Numbered from the stretch's first letter, positions 53,571 through 62,609 are shown. The stretch is 64,000 nucleotides of DNA from Alphaproteobacteria bacterium (GCA_017505705.1 JAFVOS010000011.1:224747-288746), one strand, 5' to 3'. The notes: generated by a model not told the origin, from the letters alone. A program made the numbers and translations.

Positions 53571-56276
53571 ATGTACAAAAAAATCGCAGTTTTTTGCAGA
53601 AAAAACCTGGTTTCGCACGTGCGTAACGGTTTGCTTGCTGCGATTGCAATATTTATGTTTTGTGTTTCCGGTGCAAATGCCGCTGGATATACCTGTGATA
53701 CCAAGGTATATGTTGAATGTAAATCTGGTTATTATCTTTCGGGGTATGGTTCTTCGGCGTCCAGCCTGACGTGCAGTAATGGAACAGAAGGTGGCATTAC
53801 AGAAAGCGCCAGCTGTCTGGCATGTCCAACAGGTTGTACGTGTTCTGGTGGAACCAAATGTCCACTTTGTGGGTATAAAATAACACTGGATATGCAAAGT
53901 GGGTCTGGTGGCACAACAATGATATACCAGCATAACAATGGTAATTACTATAAAGAAGACACCTATACCAATCAGATAACGTCCAGTGTAAATGCAATTA
54001 CACCCCCCAGGCGTGCCGGATATGTTTTTGGTGGATATTATACAAAAGAATCTGGGGCTGGTACCTTGGTTATCACTTCGACGGGCAATTTGGCTTCCAA
54101 TCCACCGAATTTTACAGCGGCTGCAACAGTGTATGCCAAATGGTCGGCGTGTACGGCTGGATACTATTGCCCGGCCGGATCGACCAGTGTGACCCAGAAT
54201 GAATGTTCGGCTGGAACATATTCCCAGGCTGGTTGGTCGTCATGTCAAAATGTTAGTGCTGGATGCATGGGGGCGGCCAAGGCAACAACCAGTTGTCCAA
54301 CGGCATGCGGTGGTGGTAAATGGTCCGCTGCGGGCAGTGCATCGTGTAAAGAAATCAAGGCCGGTTGTTATGGAACCAGTGGTACCCAAGAATGTCCAAA
54401 TGAATGTTCGGCTGGGACATATTCCCAGGCTGGTTGGGCGTCATGTCAAAATGTTGATGCTGGATGCATGGGGGCGGCCAAGGCAACAACCAGTTGTCCA
54501 ACGGCGTGTGGTGATGGTAAATGGTCCGCTGCGGGCAGTGCATCGTGTTCACAAATCAAGGCCGGTTGTTATGGAACCAGTGGTACCCAAGAATGTCCAA
54601 ATCAATGCGAGGCTGGAACATATTCAACCGCTGGGGCCAGTAAGTGCACCGATTGTCCGGGTGGCACGTATGGCAGCACCAAGGGGCTAACATCAGAGGC
54701 GTGTTCCGGTAATTGTACGGCTGGATACTATTGTCCGGCCGGATCGACCAGTGCAACACAAAACAGTTGTACGGTTGGTAATTATTGCCCTGAAAAATCT
54801 GCATCACAGGCAGCGTGTGGCGGTGATTTGACATCCAATGCAAACGCTAAAGCTAAAACAGAATGTTATTTAACATGTTCTGCGGGAAAATATTTGGCTA
54901 AATCATCAAATTCGTGTGCGACATGTCTGGCGGACCATTATTGTACCGGAACCGGTGGTAATTTAAAATACAGTACAACAGCAGACCAGGGAATAACCAA
55001 ATGCCCACATGGCAGCAGTGCCGCAGGTTCTAAAAAAGAATCTGATTGTAAAGTAGTGGTCACGCTAAATAAAAATGGCGGTTCTGGGACTTGTGGTGGT
55101 CAATCTGGCACAACGGCTGGGTCTGTCACGTGTTCGTATAATGTTGAATGTGCGTTGCCAACATGGAACGCTTCAACCTGTAATTTTACAAATGGTAACG
55201 AGATATTCCAAAACTGGGGCACGTCCAGCTTAGCAATGTCTGGCGGTGTGACAAAAATTACAGCAACGGACAGCACAACCTTGTATGCCATATGGAATGA
55301 TACAGTTTGCTCTGTTGAAAACGGGACAAGTGCTGTACAAACACCAACAAACAATACGCCCAAATGTAATGTCACATGTAATGATGGATATCAGGTAAGT
55401 GGCCCCAAAACCGGCGAGGCTGGAAAAACCACGGTTTCGTATACCTGTTCTGTTGTTAATTATAATATCAAATATGCCAATGGTGGTGGAACAGGTAATG
55501 CCCCAGCAAGCCCAACAAAGTGTACATACGGTGATGGGAAAAAGGCGCCCGCAAACACTTATAAAAAAACAGGGTATCATTTTAATGGTTGGAAATGTAC
55601 GGGTGGCACATCTGCGTGTGATGGTGATGATATCATTGCCGCTGAGGCTGATATCAGTAAACTGTCTGTGACAGATGGTTCCACCATCACACTGACGGCA
55701 ACGTGGGCTGCAAATACATATACGGTGAAATATAGTTGTGGCGAAGGGGCAACAGGTACCCCGCCAAACGGAATATCTGCAGAGTACGATAAATCCTATG
55801 TGGTTGCATCTAACAAATCTTGTTCCAAGAAAGGTTTTAAATTCTTGGATTCTTGGAAATATAATAACACCAACTATGTCAGTGGTGAGAAAACAATAAA
55901 AAATTTGACGGCTGAAAATGGGGCAACGGTTACATTGACCGCTAATTACGAACCAAGCAAAGTTGGGTGTTCAGCTGGCAAGATGTTTGATTATGCAAAT
56001 GTAGAATGTATATCTTGTAAAAGTGGATATTATTGTGCTGAATGGTGTATGAAAGACGGTCAACCAAATTGTGATTATAACCAGAGTGGTATATACGCCA
56101 ACATTGGCGACAACAAATACAGTAAAAACTTTACAGGCTGTCCCCTAAAAACCACCAGTGATGTGGGGGCCAAGACAATCACGATGTGTTATTTTGATGG
56201 TAAAAATAATTTTAAAGACAATATTGGTTCCTTTAAGATTGAGAATATCAAATCTTATGTGTATGTAAAACAATAA
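53571..56276 (+). CDS. Secreted Cys-rich repeat protein B
   Basis: The 901-residue product starts at ATG 53571 behind GGAG, with a signal peptide ending GANA, then GYTCDTKVYVECKSGYYLSG, matching protein A. An early InlB-like repeat ends TVYAKWS. Next are GCC2-like Cys units, including a 67-residue unit present twice in tandem (54201-54602) and motifs such as AGYYCPAGSTS. Two or more further InlB-type repeats (NIKYANGGGTG to LTATWAANTY; TVKYSCGEGATG to TLTANYE) precede a C-terminus with ITMCYFDGKNNFKDNIGSF. Such architecture suggests a surface-exposed, disulfide-rich adhesin, but the function is not known. Confidence 0.85.
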   Translation: MYKKIAVFCRKNLVSHVRNGLLAAIAIFMFCVSGANAAGYTCDTKVYVECKSGYYLSGYGSSASSLTCSNGTEGGITESASCLACPTGCTCSGGTKCPLCGYKITLDMQSGSGGTTMIYQHNNGNYYKEDTYTNQITSSVNAITPPRRAGYVFGGYYTKESGAGTLVITSTGNLASNPPNFTAAATVYAKWSACTAGYYCPAGSTSVTQNECSAGTYSQAGWSSCQNVSAGCMGAAKATTSCPTACGGGKWSAAGSASCKEIKAGCYGTSGTQECPNECSAGTYSQAGWASCQNVDAGCMGAAKATTSCPTACGDGKWSAAGSASCSQIKAGCYGTSGTQECPNQCEAGTYSTAGASKCTDCPGGTYGSTKGLTSEACSGNCTAGYYCPAGSTSATQNSCTVGNYCPEKSASQAACGGDLTSNANAKAKTECYLTCSAGKYLAKSSNSCATCLADHYCTGTGGNLKYSTTADQGITKCPHGSSAAGSKKESDCKVVVTLNKNGGSGTCGGQSGTTAGSVTCSYNVECALPTWNASTCNFTNGNEIFQNWGTSSLAMSGGVTKITATDSTTLYAIWNDTVCSVENGTSAVQTPTNNTPKCNVTCNDGYQVSGPKTGEAGKTTVSYTCSVVNYNIKYANGGGTGNAPASPTKCTYGDGKKAPANTYKKTGYHFNGWKCTGGTSACDGDDIIAAEADISKLSVTDGSTITLTATWAANTYTVKYSCGEGATGTPPNGISAEYDKSYVVASNKSCSKKGFKFLDSWKYNNTNYVSGEKTIKNLTAENGATVTLTANYEPSKVGCSAGKMFDYANVECISCKSGYYCAEWCMKDGQPNCDYNQSGIYANIGDNKYSKNFTGCPLKTTSDVGAKTITMCYFDGKNNFKDNIGSFKIENIKSYVYVKQ
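54201..54602 (+). repeat. Tandem duplication of a 201-nt unit
   Basis: Two copies (54201-54401 and 54402-54602) are nearly identical at the DNA level. Each encodes 67 residues starting ECSAGTYSQAGW. A third partial copy begins at 54603. The exact period and high identity point to recent duplication. Confidence 0.9.
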
Positions 56277-56301
56277 AAAACTGGCGTTGCCAGTTTTTTT
56301 T
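56274..56301 (+). terminator. Terminator after Cys-rich repeat protein B
   Basis: AAAACTGGC and GCCAGTTTT pair over GTT, followed by TTTT. The lpxD -10 box follows at once. Confidence 0.85.
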
Positions 56302-56303
56302 GC

Positions 56304-56309
56304 TATAAT
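56304..56309 (+). promoter_or_regulatory. lpxD -10 box, leaderless
   Basis: TATAAT ends 6 nt before the lpxD ATG, with no ribosome binding site between. No convincing -35 is visible because the terminator of the previous gene occupies that position. Confidence 0.55.
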
Positions 56310-56315
56310 CGGCGC

Positions 56316-57359
56316 ATGGTTAAGATTTTAAGTTTTTTATTTGGCCCAAGTGCCACAAAAACAACCGCTGGGGCCCTGGCGGCTAAGTTTGGATTGAAAT
56401 TGGTTGGCGATAAAAATGCACCTGTGCGTGGGGTTGCACCGATTGCGGATGCACGTCCTGGCCAGTTGGCATTTTATTCCACAGAACGAAACAGTAATGC
56501 GTTCAAAATTTTGCCAATCGAAGTGTTAAAAAATACTCGTGCAACGGTTATCTTGTTGCAGCCAGATCAGGTTGAAAATGCGCCATCTGGGGCAACGTTG
56601 CTGGTGACGGACAGTCCACGTGGCAATATCGTAAAAATATTGGGTGAAATATATCGTGAAAAGCCACGATTTGGTGTGCATAAAAATGCCCATGTTGAAC
56701 GTGGTGTGTTCTTTCGTAAAAAGCGTACGGTATACGTCGGTCAATTTGCAACGGTCGAACGTGGCGCTGTTATCGAACCAGATGTCAAGATATATCCAGG
56801 TGCATTTATTGGACGCAACGTGACAATCGGACGTGGCACAATTGTACAATCGGGGGCACATATTGAAAATGCAACAATTGGCGCAGATTGCGTTATTAAT
56901 GCCGGGGCTGTAATCGGCAAGGATGGTTTTGGCTATACCCGTCAAGATGGGCATAATGTCTTTATTCCACATGTTGGTCGTGTGGTTTTGGGTAATCGGG
57001 TATCTGTTGGTGCCAACACTTGTATTGATCGTGGTGCAATGACAGATACGACCATCGGCGACGGTACCAAGATTGACAACCTGTGCCAGATTGCACATGG
57101 TGTTGTCATCGGTGCAGAATGCTTTTTGGCATCTGGAACAGGATTGGCCGGTGGTGTTGTGATTGGTGATCGTGTTTTGCTGGGTGGGCACGTCGGTGTT
57201 GCCAATGGGGTCAAGATTGGCGATGATGTATCTGTTGGGGCAAACAGTGGTGTTTTCCGCAATATCCCAGCGGGGCAATCGCAAATGGGGTATCCTGCGG
57301 GCCCGGGTACAGAATTTATGCGTCACTATGCATGGTTAAGGAAACAAGTAAAATCGTAA
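56316..57359 (+). CDS. lpxD: UDP-3-O-acylglucosamine N-acyltransferase LpxD
   Basis: LpxD adds the second acyl chain in lipid A synthesis. The 347-residue protein has an N-terminal uridine-binding domain (about 25-110). A left-handed parallel beta helix of hexapeptide repeats follows (VYVGQFATVERGAVIEPDVK onwards), with the catalytic His in CQIAHGVVIG and GKDGFGYTR nearby. The C-terminus carries YPAGPGTEFMRHYAWLRK. It starts without a ribosome binding site. fabZ follows after 16 nt, as is common. Confidence 0.95.
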   Translation: MVKILSFLFGPSATKTTAGALAAKFGLKLVGDKNAPVRGVAPIADARPGQLAFYSTERNSNAFKILPIEVLKNTRATVILLQPDQVENAPSGATLLVTDSPRGNIVKILGEIYREKPRFGVHKNAHVERGVFFRKKRTVYVGQFATVERGAVIEPDVKIYPGAFIGRNVTIGRGTIVQSGAHIENATIGADCVINAGAVIGKDGFGYTRQDGHNVFIPHVGRVVLGNRVSVGANTCIDRGAMTDTTIGDGTKIDNLCQIAHGVVIGAECFLASGTGLAGGVVIGDRVLLGGHVGVANGVKIGDDVSVGANSGVFRNIPAGQSQMGYPAGPGTEFMRHYAWLRKQVKS

Positions 57360-57375
57360 GGGTAAGGGGTTGTTC

Positions 57376-57816
57376 ATGATTGATGCAAAAGGGATAGAAG
57401 CGGTTATTCCACATCGTGGTAATATGCGATTGGTTGATGAAATACGTGAATTTTCAGATACCAGTGCAGTGGGCATAAAATATGTTCGTGATGACGAGTT
57501 TTGGTGTGCGGGACATTTTCCTGGTAAACCGATTATGCCCGGTGTGCTTCAGGTAGAAGCGCTGGCCCAGACTGCGTGCTTTGTTGCATTTAATCGTATG
57601 TCTCCAGATCAGGCACGTGATACATTGGGTTATTTTACAACAATGGAGAAAATTAAGTTTTCGCACATGGTTCATCCGGGCGACAAACTGGAATTGCATG
57701 TTGAATTGTTGGTTACAAAAATGCGTTTATATAAATTTCATGGAATTGCAATGGTTGCCGGCAAAAAGGTGGCAGAGGCAACGTTTTCCGCCGTCTTGCA
57801 ACCACGTGATATGTAA
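57376..57816 (+). CDS. fabZ: 3-hydroxyacyl-[ACP] dehydratase FabZ
   Basis: FabZ dehydrates 3-hydroxyacyl-ACP in fatty-acid synthesis. The 146-residue product begins MIDAKGIEAVIPHRGNMRLV at an ATG with AAGGGG upstream; the preceding TTG is rejected. It has the hotdog core with the catalytic His in HFPGKPIMPGVLQVEALAQ and the Glu in the same helix. The segment after HRG reads NMRLVDE rather than the usual YPFLLID, a modest divergence. It follows lpxD in the normal lpxD-fabZ order; lpxA is not in the window. Confidence 0.92.
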   Translation: MIDAKGIEAVIPHRGNMRLVDEIREFSDTSAVGIKYVRDDEFWCAGHFPGKPIMPGVLQVEALAQTACFVAFNRMSPDQARDTLGYFTTMEKIKFSHMVHPGDKLELHVELLVTKMRLYKFHGIAMVAGKKVAEATFSAVLQPRDM

Positions 57817-57843
57817 AAAAGTCCCCATTTGGGGATTTTTTTA
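57817..57843 (+). terminator. Terminator of lpxD-fabZ
   Basis: TCCCCA and TGGGGA pair over a short loop between A and T tracts. Confidence 0.85.
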
Positions 57844-57898
57844 TGCTTAAATATTGTTTACTAGTTTTTATAAATGTGTTATAATTCGTTTCAAGGAA

Positions 57899-60241
57899 AT
57901 GAGAAAATTTGCGACATGTTTTTTCGCATTCGTTCTATGTGCGCCATCTGTGTTTGGTGCAACTGCGTCACGTGTGTTGCCGACGTCGCAAAAAACAAAA
58001 GATAATTCATCAGATATATCTGCTACAAATAATACCACTGTCGGGCGCAGTACATCTGTTGTGCGCAGCACTGTGTCACGTGTGTCACCACTTGAAAATG
58101 CGTCCCCATCGGTTGAGGTTGGCACCGGCACACCATCTCGTACAATTGGTACACGTGGCAACAATGATAAAGACAATTCTGCCAAGACTGCGGCCAGAAA
58201 TACTGCAACCCGTAATGCGCAATCGCAAATGCGCAGTACTGCTTCAAAACTGGAAGAGGCCGTTAACACTGTTGGGCGCAACTCCCGTGTGTCTGAGGCC
58301 AGTATCAACAACGACCCCAGCTTGCGTCGTGCAGGTGTGGTTTTGCGTCCATCCACCGCAGAGGTTGGCGGGCGTGCAAAATTTGCTGGTACCGACATTC
58401 AAACCGGATCAAATATAGATGAAGCGGTTCGTGGCGTTCAAACACGTGCCGCAACACGTGAAAGCCTGGCTGAGGCCAAGGAACGCTTGGAACAAACGGC
58501 GGAATTAAATCAATCATGCCAACAGCAGTATAATGATTGCATGGACCAGTTTTGTGCCGTTATTGATAAAAACCAGGGGCGTTGTTCATGTTCTTCTAAT
58601 CTGACAAAATATACCAAGGTCGAAGAAGCGGTCAAAGAAGCAAACTCTCAATTGAATGATGTTGCACAGCGTATACGTTATGTTGGTTTGTCTGCCGACG
58701 AAATTCGTGCAATTTTAACAGAAACCGAAGCGGAAGAGGTTTTGTCTGGTCAAAAAGATACAACCGAAACCCGCAACATGTTATCTGATATCGAAGATTT
58801 AATCAAAGATCCAACAAATTCAACGGCGTCATATTCTGGTGGTTCGTTTGGCTTGGATATGAGCTTGGATTTTTCATCAGAATCTGCCGATGTTTTCAGC
58901 TTGGATTTCTTGAATCTGGATTCTAACAGCAGTTTTTCAAATCTGCGTGGTACAGATTTGTATAATGCGGCCAAGCGTCGTTGCAGCACGATTTTAAATC
59001 AGTGTAAACAAGCAGGTGGCACATCATCGCAGATAACAGGTAATTATGATTTGGCCATCGACAAGGATTGTATTGCATACGAAGCAGGGCTGAAAAAAAT
59101 GAATGAAACCCTGAAATCGAATGTGCGCAGTGCTGAATTAATGTTGCAAAAGGCACGTCTGGCTGTATTACAAAATAAAAACCAATATGACGCCAAGGGG
59201 TGCATTTCTGCGCTGGAAATATGCATGAAAGACGATATGGTTTGCGGTGACGATTATTTCAAGTGTGTTGACCCGACCAAACGCTATATCGACGAAAATG
59301 GCGAAGTTGTTCTGGGGCAAAACATAACACTGATTACCGAATTTATGGAGGATTATAACAATGCATCCATTGATCCAACGTTTTTAGCAGATTCTATGAA
59401 TGTTGCAATGGATCCAAGTACGTGCCAGGCTGACGATTATAATAATGGCTCGTGTGTTGCTAAATATTTATTACAAAAAATAGGAACAGGTCAAAAACCA
59501 ACCGATGGCGGTTTGTGTCGTGCCGTTCTGGACAAGTGTCAATACTATACATACAACTCCGAAGGCGCATACCAGCCATACAATGACGTTATTGTAAATT
59601 ATGTTCAGCGTGCAATGGTAAATGTTCGTGCTGCCCAACAAAATATTATTTCTGAATATGCATCTGATTGCATGGTCGATGTGGCCCAGTGTTATAATAA
59701 CCAGGTAACCCAGGTTAACACTTGGTCATCCAGTGCCAGCGTCACCAGTGTATATAACGTTATGCGTGGCGCATGCCGCAGCGTTGCGTTGACATGTGGT
59801 TATGCAATATTTGCAGGTCCACCATCAATCAAATCATACAAAGGTGAAGAGTTATCAGGATGTCCTATCAGTCATTGTGGTACTGGAACGAGTGTTGACC
59901 AGGCGTGTGTTAATACCGCATATGTGGACTGTATATCAAAAATGTTCTATGAATCGCTTTTGTGTCCAGATAATTCTTTGTATACTGAGAAGGCCAAAGA
60001 AAACGAGACGGATTCAAGCGAACAGAAAAAGTACGTAAACACATTCTGTAAATGTATACAAGATTATGAGGTTGTTGGGTCTGCATGCTTAAAGGCCTGT
60101 GGCGAAGATCAAGTGCGTAATACATATGATCAGTGTGTGTGCAAGCCGAACTATAAAACAGTAAACGGAACTTGTAAGTGTGAAGGAACTATTGATAACA
60201 ATGGTGATTGTACAGTTACTTCCAGCCAAAGTTCATCTTAA
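57899..60241 (+). CDS. Large secreted Cys-rich protein with one heptad-Cys module
   Basis: The 780-residue product starts at ATG 57899 behind AAGGAA, with a signal peptide (about 1-20, ending VFGA). A Ser/Thr/Ala-rich region (about 20-190) precedes a helical domain with Cys units: CQQQYNDCMDQFC (C-x6-C-x4-C) and later CISALEICMKDDMVCGDDYFKC (Cys 435, 442, 449, 456), the same every-seventh Cys module as in the 1041-residue protein. Further C-x6-C pairs occur (CRAVLDKC, CMVDVAQC, CRSVALTC). The last 60 residues are a small Cys-rich knot. The promoter is TTTACT-17-TATAAT (57857-57885). The family is not recognised. Confidence 0.78.
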   Translation: MRKFATCFFAFVLCAPSVFGATASRVLPTSQKTKDNSSDISATNNTTVGRSTSVVRSTVSRVSPLENASPSVEVGTGTPSRTIGTRGNNDKDNSAKTAARNTATRNAQSQMRSTASKLEEAVNTVGRNSRVSEASINNDPSLRRAGVVLRPSTAEVGGRAKFAGTDIQTGSNIDEAVRGVQTRAATRESLAEAKERLEQTAELNQSCQQQYNDCMDQFCAVIDKNQGRCSCSSNLTKYTKVEEAVKEANSQLNDVAQRIRYVGLSADEIRAILTETEAEEVLSGQKDTTETRNMLSDIEDLIKDPTNSTASYSGGSFGLDMSLDFSSESADVFSLDFLNLDSNSSFSNLRGTDLYNAAKRRCSTILNQCKQAGGTSSQITGNYDLAIDKDCIAYEAGLKKMNETLKSNVRSAELMLQKARLAVLQNKNQYDAKGCISALEICMKDDMVCGDDYFKCVDPTKRYIDENGEVVLGQNITLITEFMEDYNNASIDPTFLADSMNVAMDPSTCQADDYNNGSCVAKYLLQKIGTGQKPTDGGLCRAVLDKCQYYTYNSEGAYQPYNDVIVNYVQRAMVNVRAAQQNIISEYASDCMVDVAQCYNNQVTQVNTWSSSASVTSVYNVMRGACRSVALTCGYAIFAGPPSIKSYKGEELSGCPISHCGTGTSVDQACVNTAYVDCISKMFYESLLCPDNSLYTEKAKENETDSSEQKKYVNTFCKCIQDYEVVGSACLKACGEDQVRNTYDQCVCKPNYKTVNGTCKCEGTIDNNGDCTVTSSQSSS

Positions 60242-60244
60242 AAA

Positions 60245-60273
60245 AAACAGGCCCCATCGGGGGCTTTTTGTTT
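60245..60273 (+). terminator. Terminator of the 780-residue gene
   Basis: GCCCC at 60251-60255 pairs with GGGGC at 60260-60264 and is followed by TTTTTGTTT. Confidence 0.85.
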
Positions 60274-60280
60274 AGCCTAA

Positions 60281-60302
60281 TAAAAAATCCGCATAATGCG
60301 GA
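60281..60302 (-). terminator. Terminator of the minus-strand secreted gene
   Basis: TCCGCA at 60288-60293 and TGCGGA at 60297-60302 form a stem. On the minus strand it is followed by TTTTTTA. Confidence 0.85.
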
Positions 60303-60310
60303 CCTTTTTA

Positions 60311-61510
60311 TTATGGACACTGTTCCAGTTGTTTTAGAACATTTTGAACGTCGTTATTAATTGAAACAGTAATTTCACGTTTCAGGCCATCTGTATATGT
60401 ATAATTAAACATAGCGTCTTTAAATTCTGGAACCGCATCATATGCCTGTTTAAACGGTGCCAGCATTGATTCAAACCATTGGCGACCACGACACAAACAT
60501 CCGTTTCTTACATCAGCCGCCACCGCCGCTGTTGCAGTATTTGGGTATTTGGTATCGAAATCATAGTCTGTCATCATCAGGCATCTTGCCCCCAGACCAT
60601 AGAAATTTGCATCATCAGCCATGAATTTGTATATCAGCGCATCCGTTGCGCCTGCGCTGCGCAGTGCATATGCCATGCCGTCTGTGCAGCATGCCTGTGC
60701 AGAACGCATCAGCATCTTGTATCTTTCCACCAGTGGTGCCGCAACGTCTGCATTTGCATTCAGGTCAGCATTGCATTGTAATGCCTTGACCAGTGGTGCC
60801 ATGTTATATGCACGCAATGTTTTGCTGCGTGGTGAAACAGTTTCACGAACGATTGGTTTTCTGCGCCAAATCTCGCATTCTGTTTCTGAATCAAACGGAC
60901 ATTCGCTGTCGTCAACACATGTTGCTTGAATTTCCACAATCTGTTCGGCTTGTACAACCGGCGCATCGGCTGGCAAATTAGTAAACCATAAATTTACATC
61001 TGGTTTTTTTGGTGCCAGCAAATCTTCAACCCTTTGGCGGGTCGCCGCTGCATCAACCATATTCTGTTCGTACAGTTGTGTTGCAATATCTGTCGCAGAA
61101 TTGGCTTCACGAATATATAATTCTGGGCTTGGTTCAATAAACCAATCCGAAAAATCTTTATTTTTGTAATCAGAAATAGAATCATCCCAAATTGGCACCC
61201 CATTGCGCCAATCTATTGTTTTTTGTCCATCATGCCCGGCATATTTTCCATTTGTGCCGTCCCACAGGGCTGGTCGCTTGTCTTCTGGTACTGGTTTAAT
61301 AGACAGTAATTTTGCCGCCACTGGGCGTGTTGAAATAATTTCATTATCCAGCCAGCCAGGCTCTTCGTATGGTACATAATCCGACGTTGTCAGCACAGTT
61401 GGTGCCGAAATCGTTGGTTCGATATCACATTCAACGCAGTCAGATGCCCGCCCATCGCCAGTCCCACACAGGCACAAGATCGATGAAAAAATTAAAATCT
61501 TGGTTTTCAT
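60311..61510 (-). CDS. Secreted Cys-containing protein of unknown function
   Basis: The 399-residue product has a signal peptide (MKTKILIFSSILCLCGTGDG). The mature part begins with CVECDIEP and has later Cys in CVDDSECPFDSETEC, LQCNADL, QACCTDG, GCLCRG and the terminal EQCP, enough for several disulfides. The middle (about 90-200) is helical and charged. No known family is evident. The -10 TATAAT lies 7 nt before the ATG with no ribosome binding site, so it looks leaderless. It is divergent from the barrel gene at 61637. Confidence 0.7.
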   Translation of the reverse strand: MKTKILIFSSILCLCGTGDGRASDCVECDIEPTISAPTVLTTSDYVPYEEPGWLDNEIISTRPVAAKLLSIKPVPEDKRPALWDGTNGKYAGHDGQKTIDWRNGVPIWDDSISDYKNKDFSDWFIEPSPELYIREANSATDIATQLYEQNMVDAAATRQRVEDLLAPKKPDVNLWFTNLPADAPVVQAEQIVEIQATCVDDSECPFDSETECEIWRRKPIVRETVSPRSKTLRAYNMAPLVKALQCNADLNANADVAAPLVERYKMLMRSAQACCTDGMAYALRSAGATDALIYKFMADDANFYGLGARCLMMTDYDFDTKYPNTATAAVAADVRNGCLCRGRQWFESMLAPFKQAYDAVPEFKDAMFNYTYTDGLKREITVSINNDVQNVLKQLEQCP

Positions 61511-61517
61511 GCCTATA

Positions 61518-61523
61518 ATTATA
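61518..61523 (-). promoter_or_regulatory. Leaderless -10 of the 399-residue secreted gene
   Basis: TATAAT on the minus strand ends 7 nt before the ATG at 61510. The small palindrome CACATT-TTC-AATGTG (about 61525-61539) lies just upstream. Confidence 0.6.
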
Positions 61524-61569
61524 TCACATTTTCAATGTGTTTAAAACATGTTTTTAAATATGATTTTTG

Positions 61570-61599
61570 TTGTGAATAAATGCATCTATGTTTTATACT
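61570..61599 (+). promoter_or_regulatory. Promoter of outer-membrane barrel paralogue 1
   Basis: TTGTGA at 61570-61575 and TATACT at 61594-61599 have an 18-nt spacer. Confidence 0.5.
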
Positions 61600-61636
61600 T
61601 ATGAACAGAGGTATCACAAGCCAAAGGAAAGAATAC

Positions 61637-62569
61637 ATGAAAAGAATATCTGTGATTGCATTATTGTCAATGTTGGTTTTGCCATCTTTTGCCGAAGAAG
61701 TATCTGCGCCAGATGTGGCGTCAACTGAAACGGCGCCGGAACAGGTCGCGTCTGCAGCTTTATCTGAAACAGAAAGTTATTTCGATGCAAAAAAAGCATC
61801 TGAATCAAAGCGTGGGTTCTTGGATGGTGTTCAAATTGGGGTCGGTGTTTCTGCGACATCTGGTCTGAATGGTTTTATCGGATATGCGAACAAAGATGTT
61901 GATTCTTTCTGGGCAAAAAGATTTGGTGTTCGTTTTGATTTTGCAACAACCAAACCTGTAAAATCATTAATCAGCGACGGGCTGGATTCTGTTATGGGTG
62001 ACGGTATTGATATTGGCGACGATATCACAATAACAGATTTAGATATCAAGGCCCAGCACTATGCGGCATTACTTGATTTTTACCCATTTGGCGACACTTG
62101 GTTGTTGGGTGGTTGGCGTATTACTGGTGGTTATGCATTTGGTGATATGAATATGTCTGCGAATATTGCTGGGACAATTGATGAATTAAATCCAGGGTTT
62201 TATGAATTTGAATTGGCTGGGCAAAAATATGCATACAATGGGAATTCTGTTCGTGGCACAGCGCAGTTGGATTGGGAATATCGTGGCCCATATGTTGGTA
62301 CAGGTTTTGACATAGGGTTATTCGCTGGGTTTAAAATTTATTTAGATGCCGGTGTCGTCTTTACAAATCGTGCGGCTGAATTAAGCCTGGATGTGCCGTT
62401 CGAAAATTTGCAGAAATTTGATTCTGGCACATGGACGCCCGTTAATAATGATACGTTAAAAGCCGAAGTGGACCAATACAAAAACGAAGCCTTGGCTGAT
62501 GCGCAATCAGAACTGGATGATTTTAAATTTTATCCAATGGTAAAATTGGGCTTTATGTATCGTTTCTAA
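61637..62569 (+). CDS. Outer-membrane beta-barrel protein, paralogue 1
   Basis: The 310-residue product starts at ATG 61637 behind AAAGGAAAG, with a signal peptide ending PSFA. A spacer with many Ser, Glu and Ala (about 20-60) precedes a barrel with alternating strands: VQIGVGVSATSGLNGFIGYA, FGVRFDFATTKPVKSLI, LDFYPFGDTWLLGGWRITGG and DAGVVFTNRAAELSLDVPF. It ends FYPMVKLGFMYRF, the terminal Phe expected for BAM recognition. Paralogue 2 aligns along its whole length. The family is unknown to me. Confidence 0.82.
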   Translation: MKRISVIALLSMLVLPSFAEEVSAPDVASTETAPEQVASAALSETESYFDAKKASESKRGFLDGVQIGVGVSATSGLNGFIGYANKDVDSFWAKRFGVRFDFATTKPVKSLISDGLDSVMGDGIDIGDDITITDLDIKAQHYAALLDFYPFGDTWLLGGWRITGGYAFGDMNMSANIAGTIDELNPGFYEFELAGQKYAYNGNSVRGTAQLDWEYRGPYVGTGFDIGLFAGFKIYLDAGVVFTNRAAELSLDVPFENLQKFDSGTWTPVNNDTLKAEVDQYKNEALADAQSELDDFKFYPMVKLGFMYRF

Positions 62570-62580
62570 AACAAAAAATT

Positions 62581-62609
62581 AAAATCCCGCCAACGGCGGG
62601 ATTTTAATT
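62581..62609. terminator. Bidirectional terminator
   Basis: AAAATCCCGCC at 62581-62591 pairs with GGCGGGATTTT at 62595-62605. It follows paralogue 1 and, read the other way, also sits directly after the stop of a decayed minus-strand gene end. Confidence 0.88.

Noticed and set aside
53571..56276. CRISPR array suggested by regular repeats
   Set aside because: The repeats are 201 nt, in frame, nearly contiguous and encode Cys-rich protein units.
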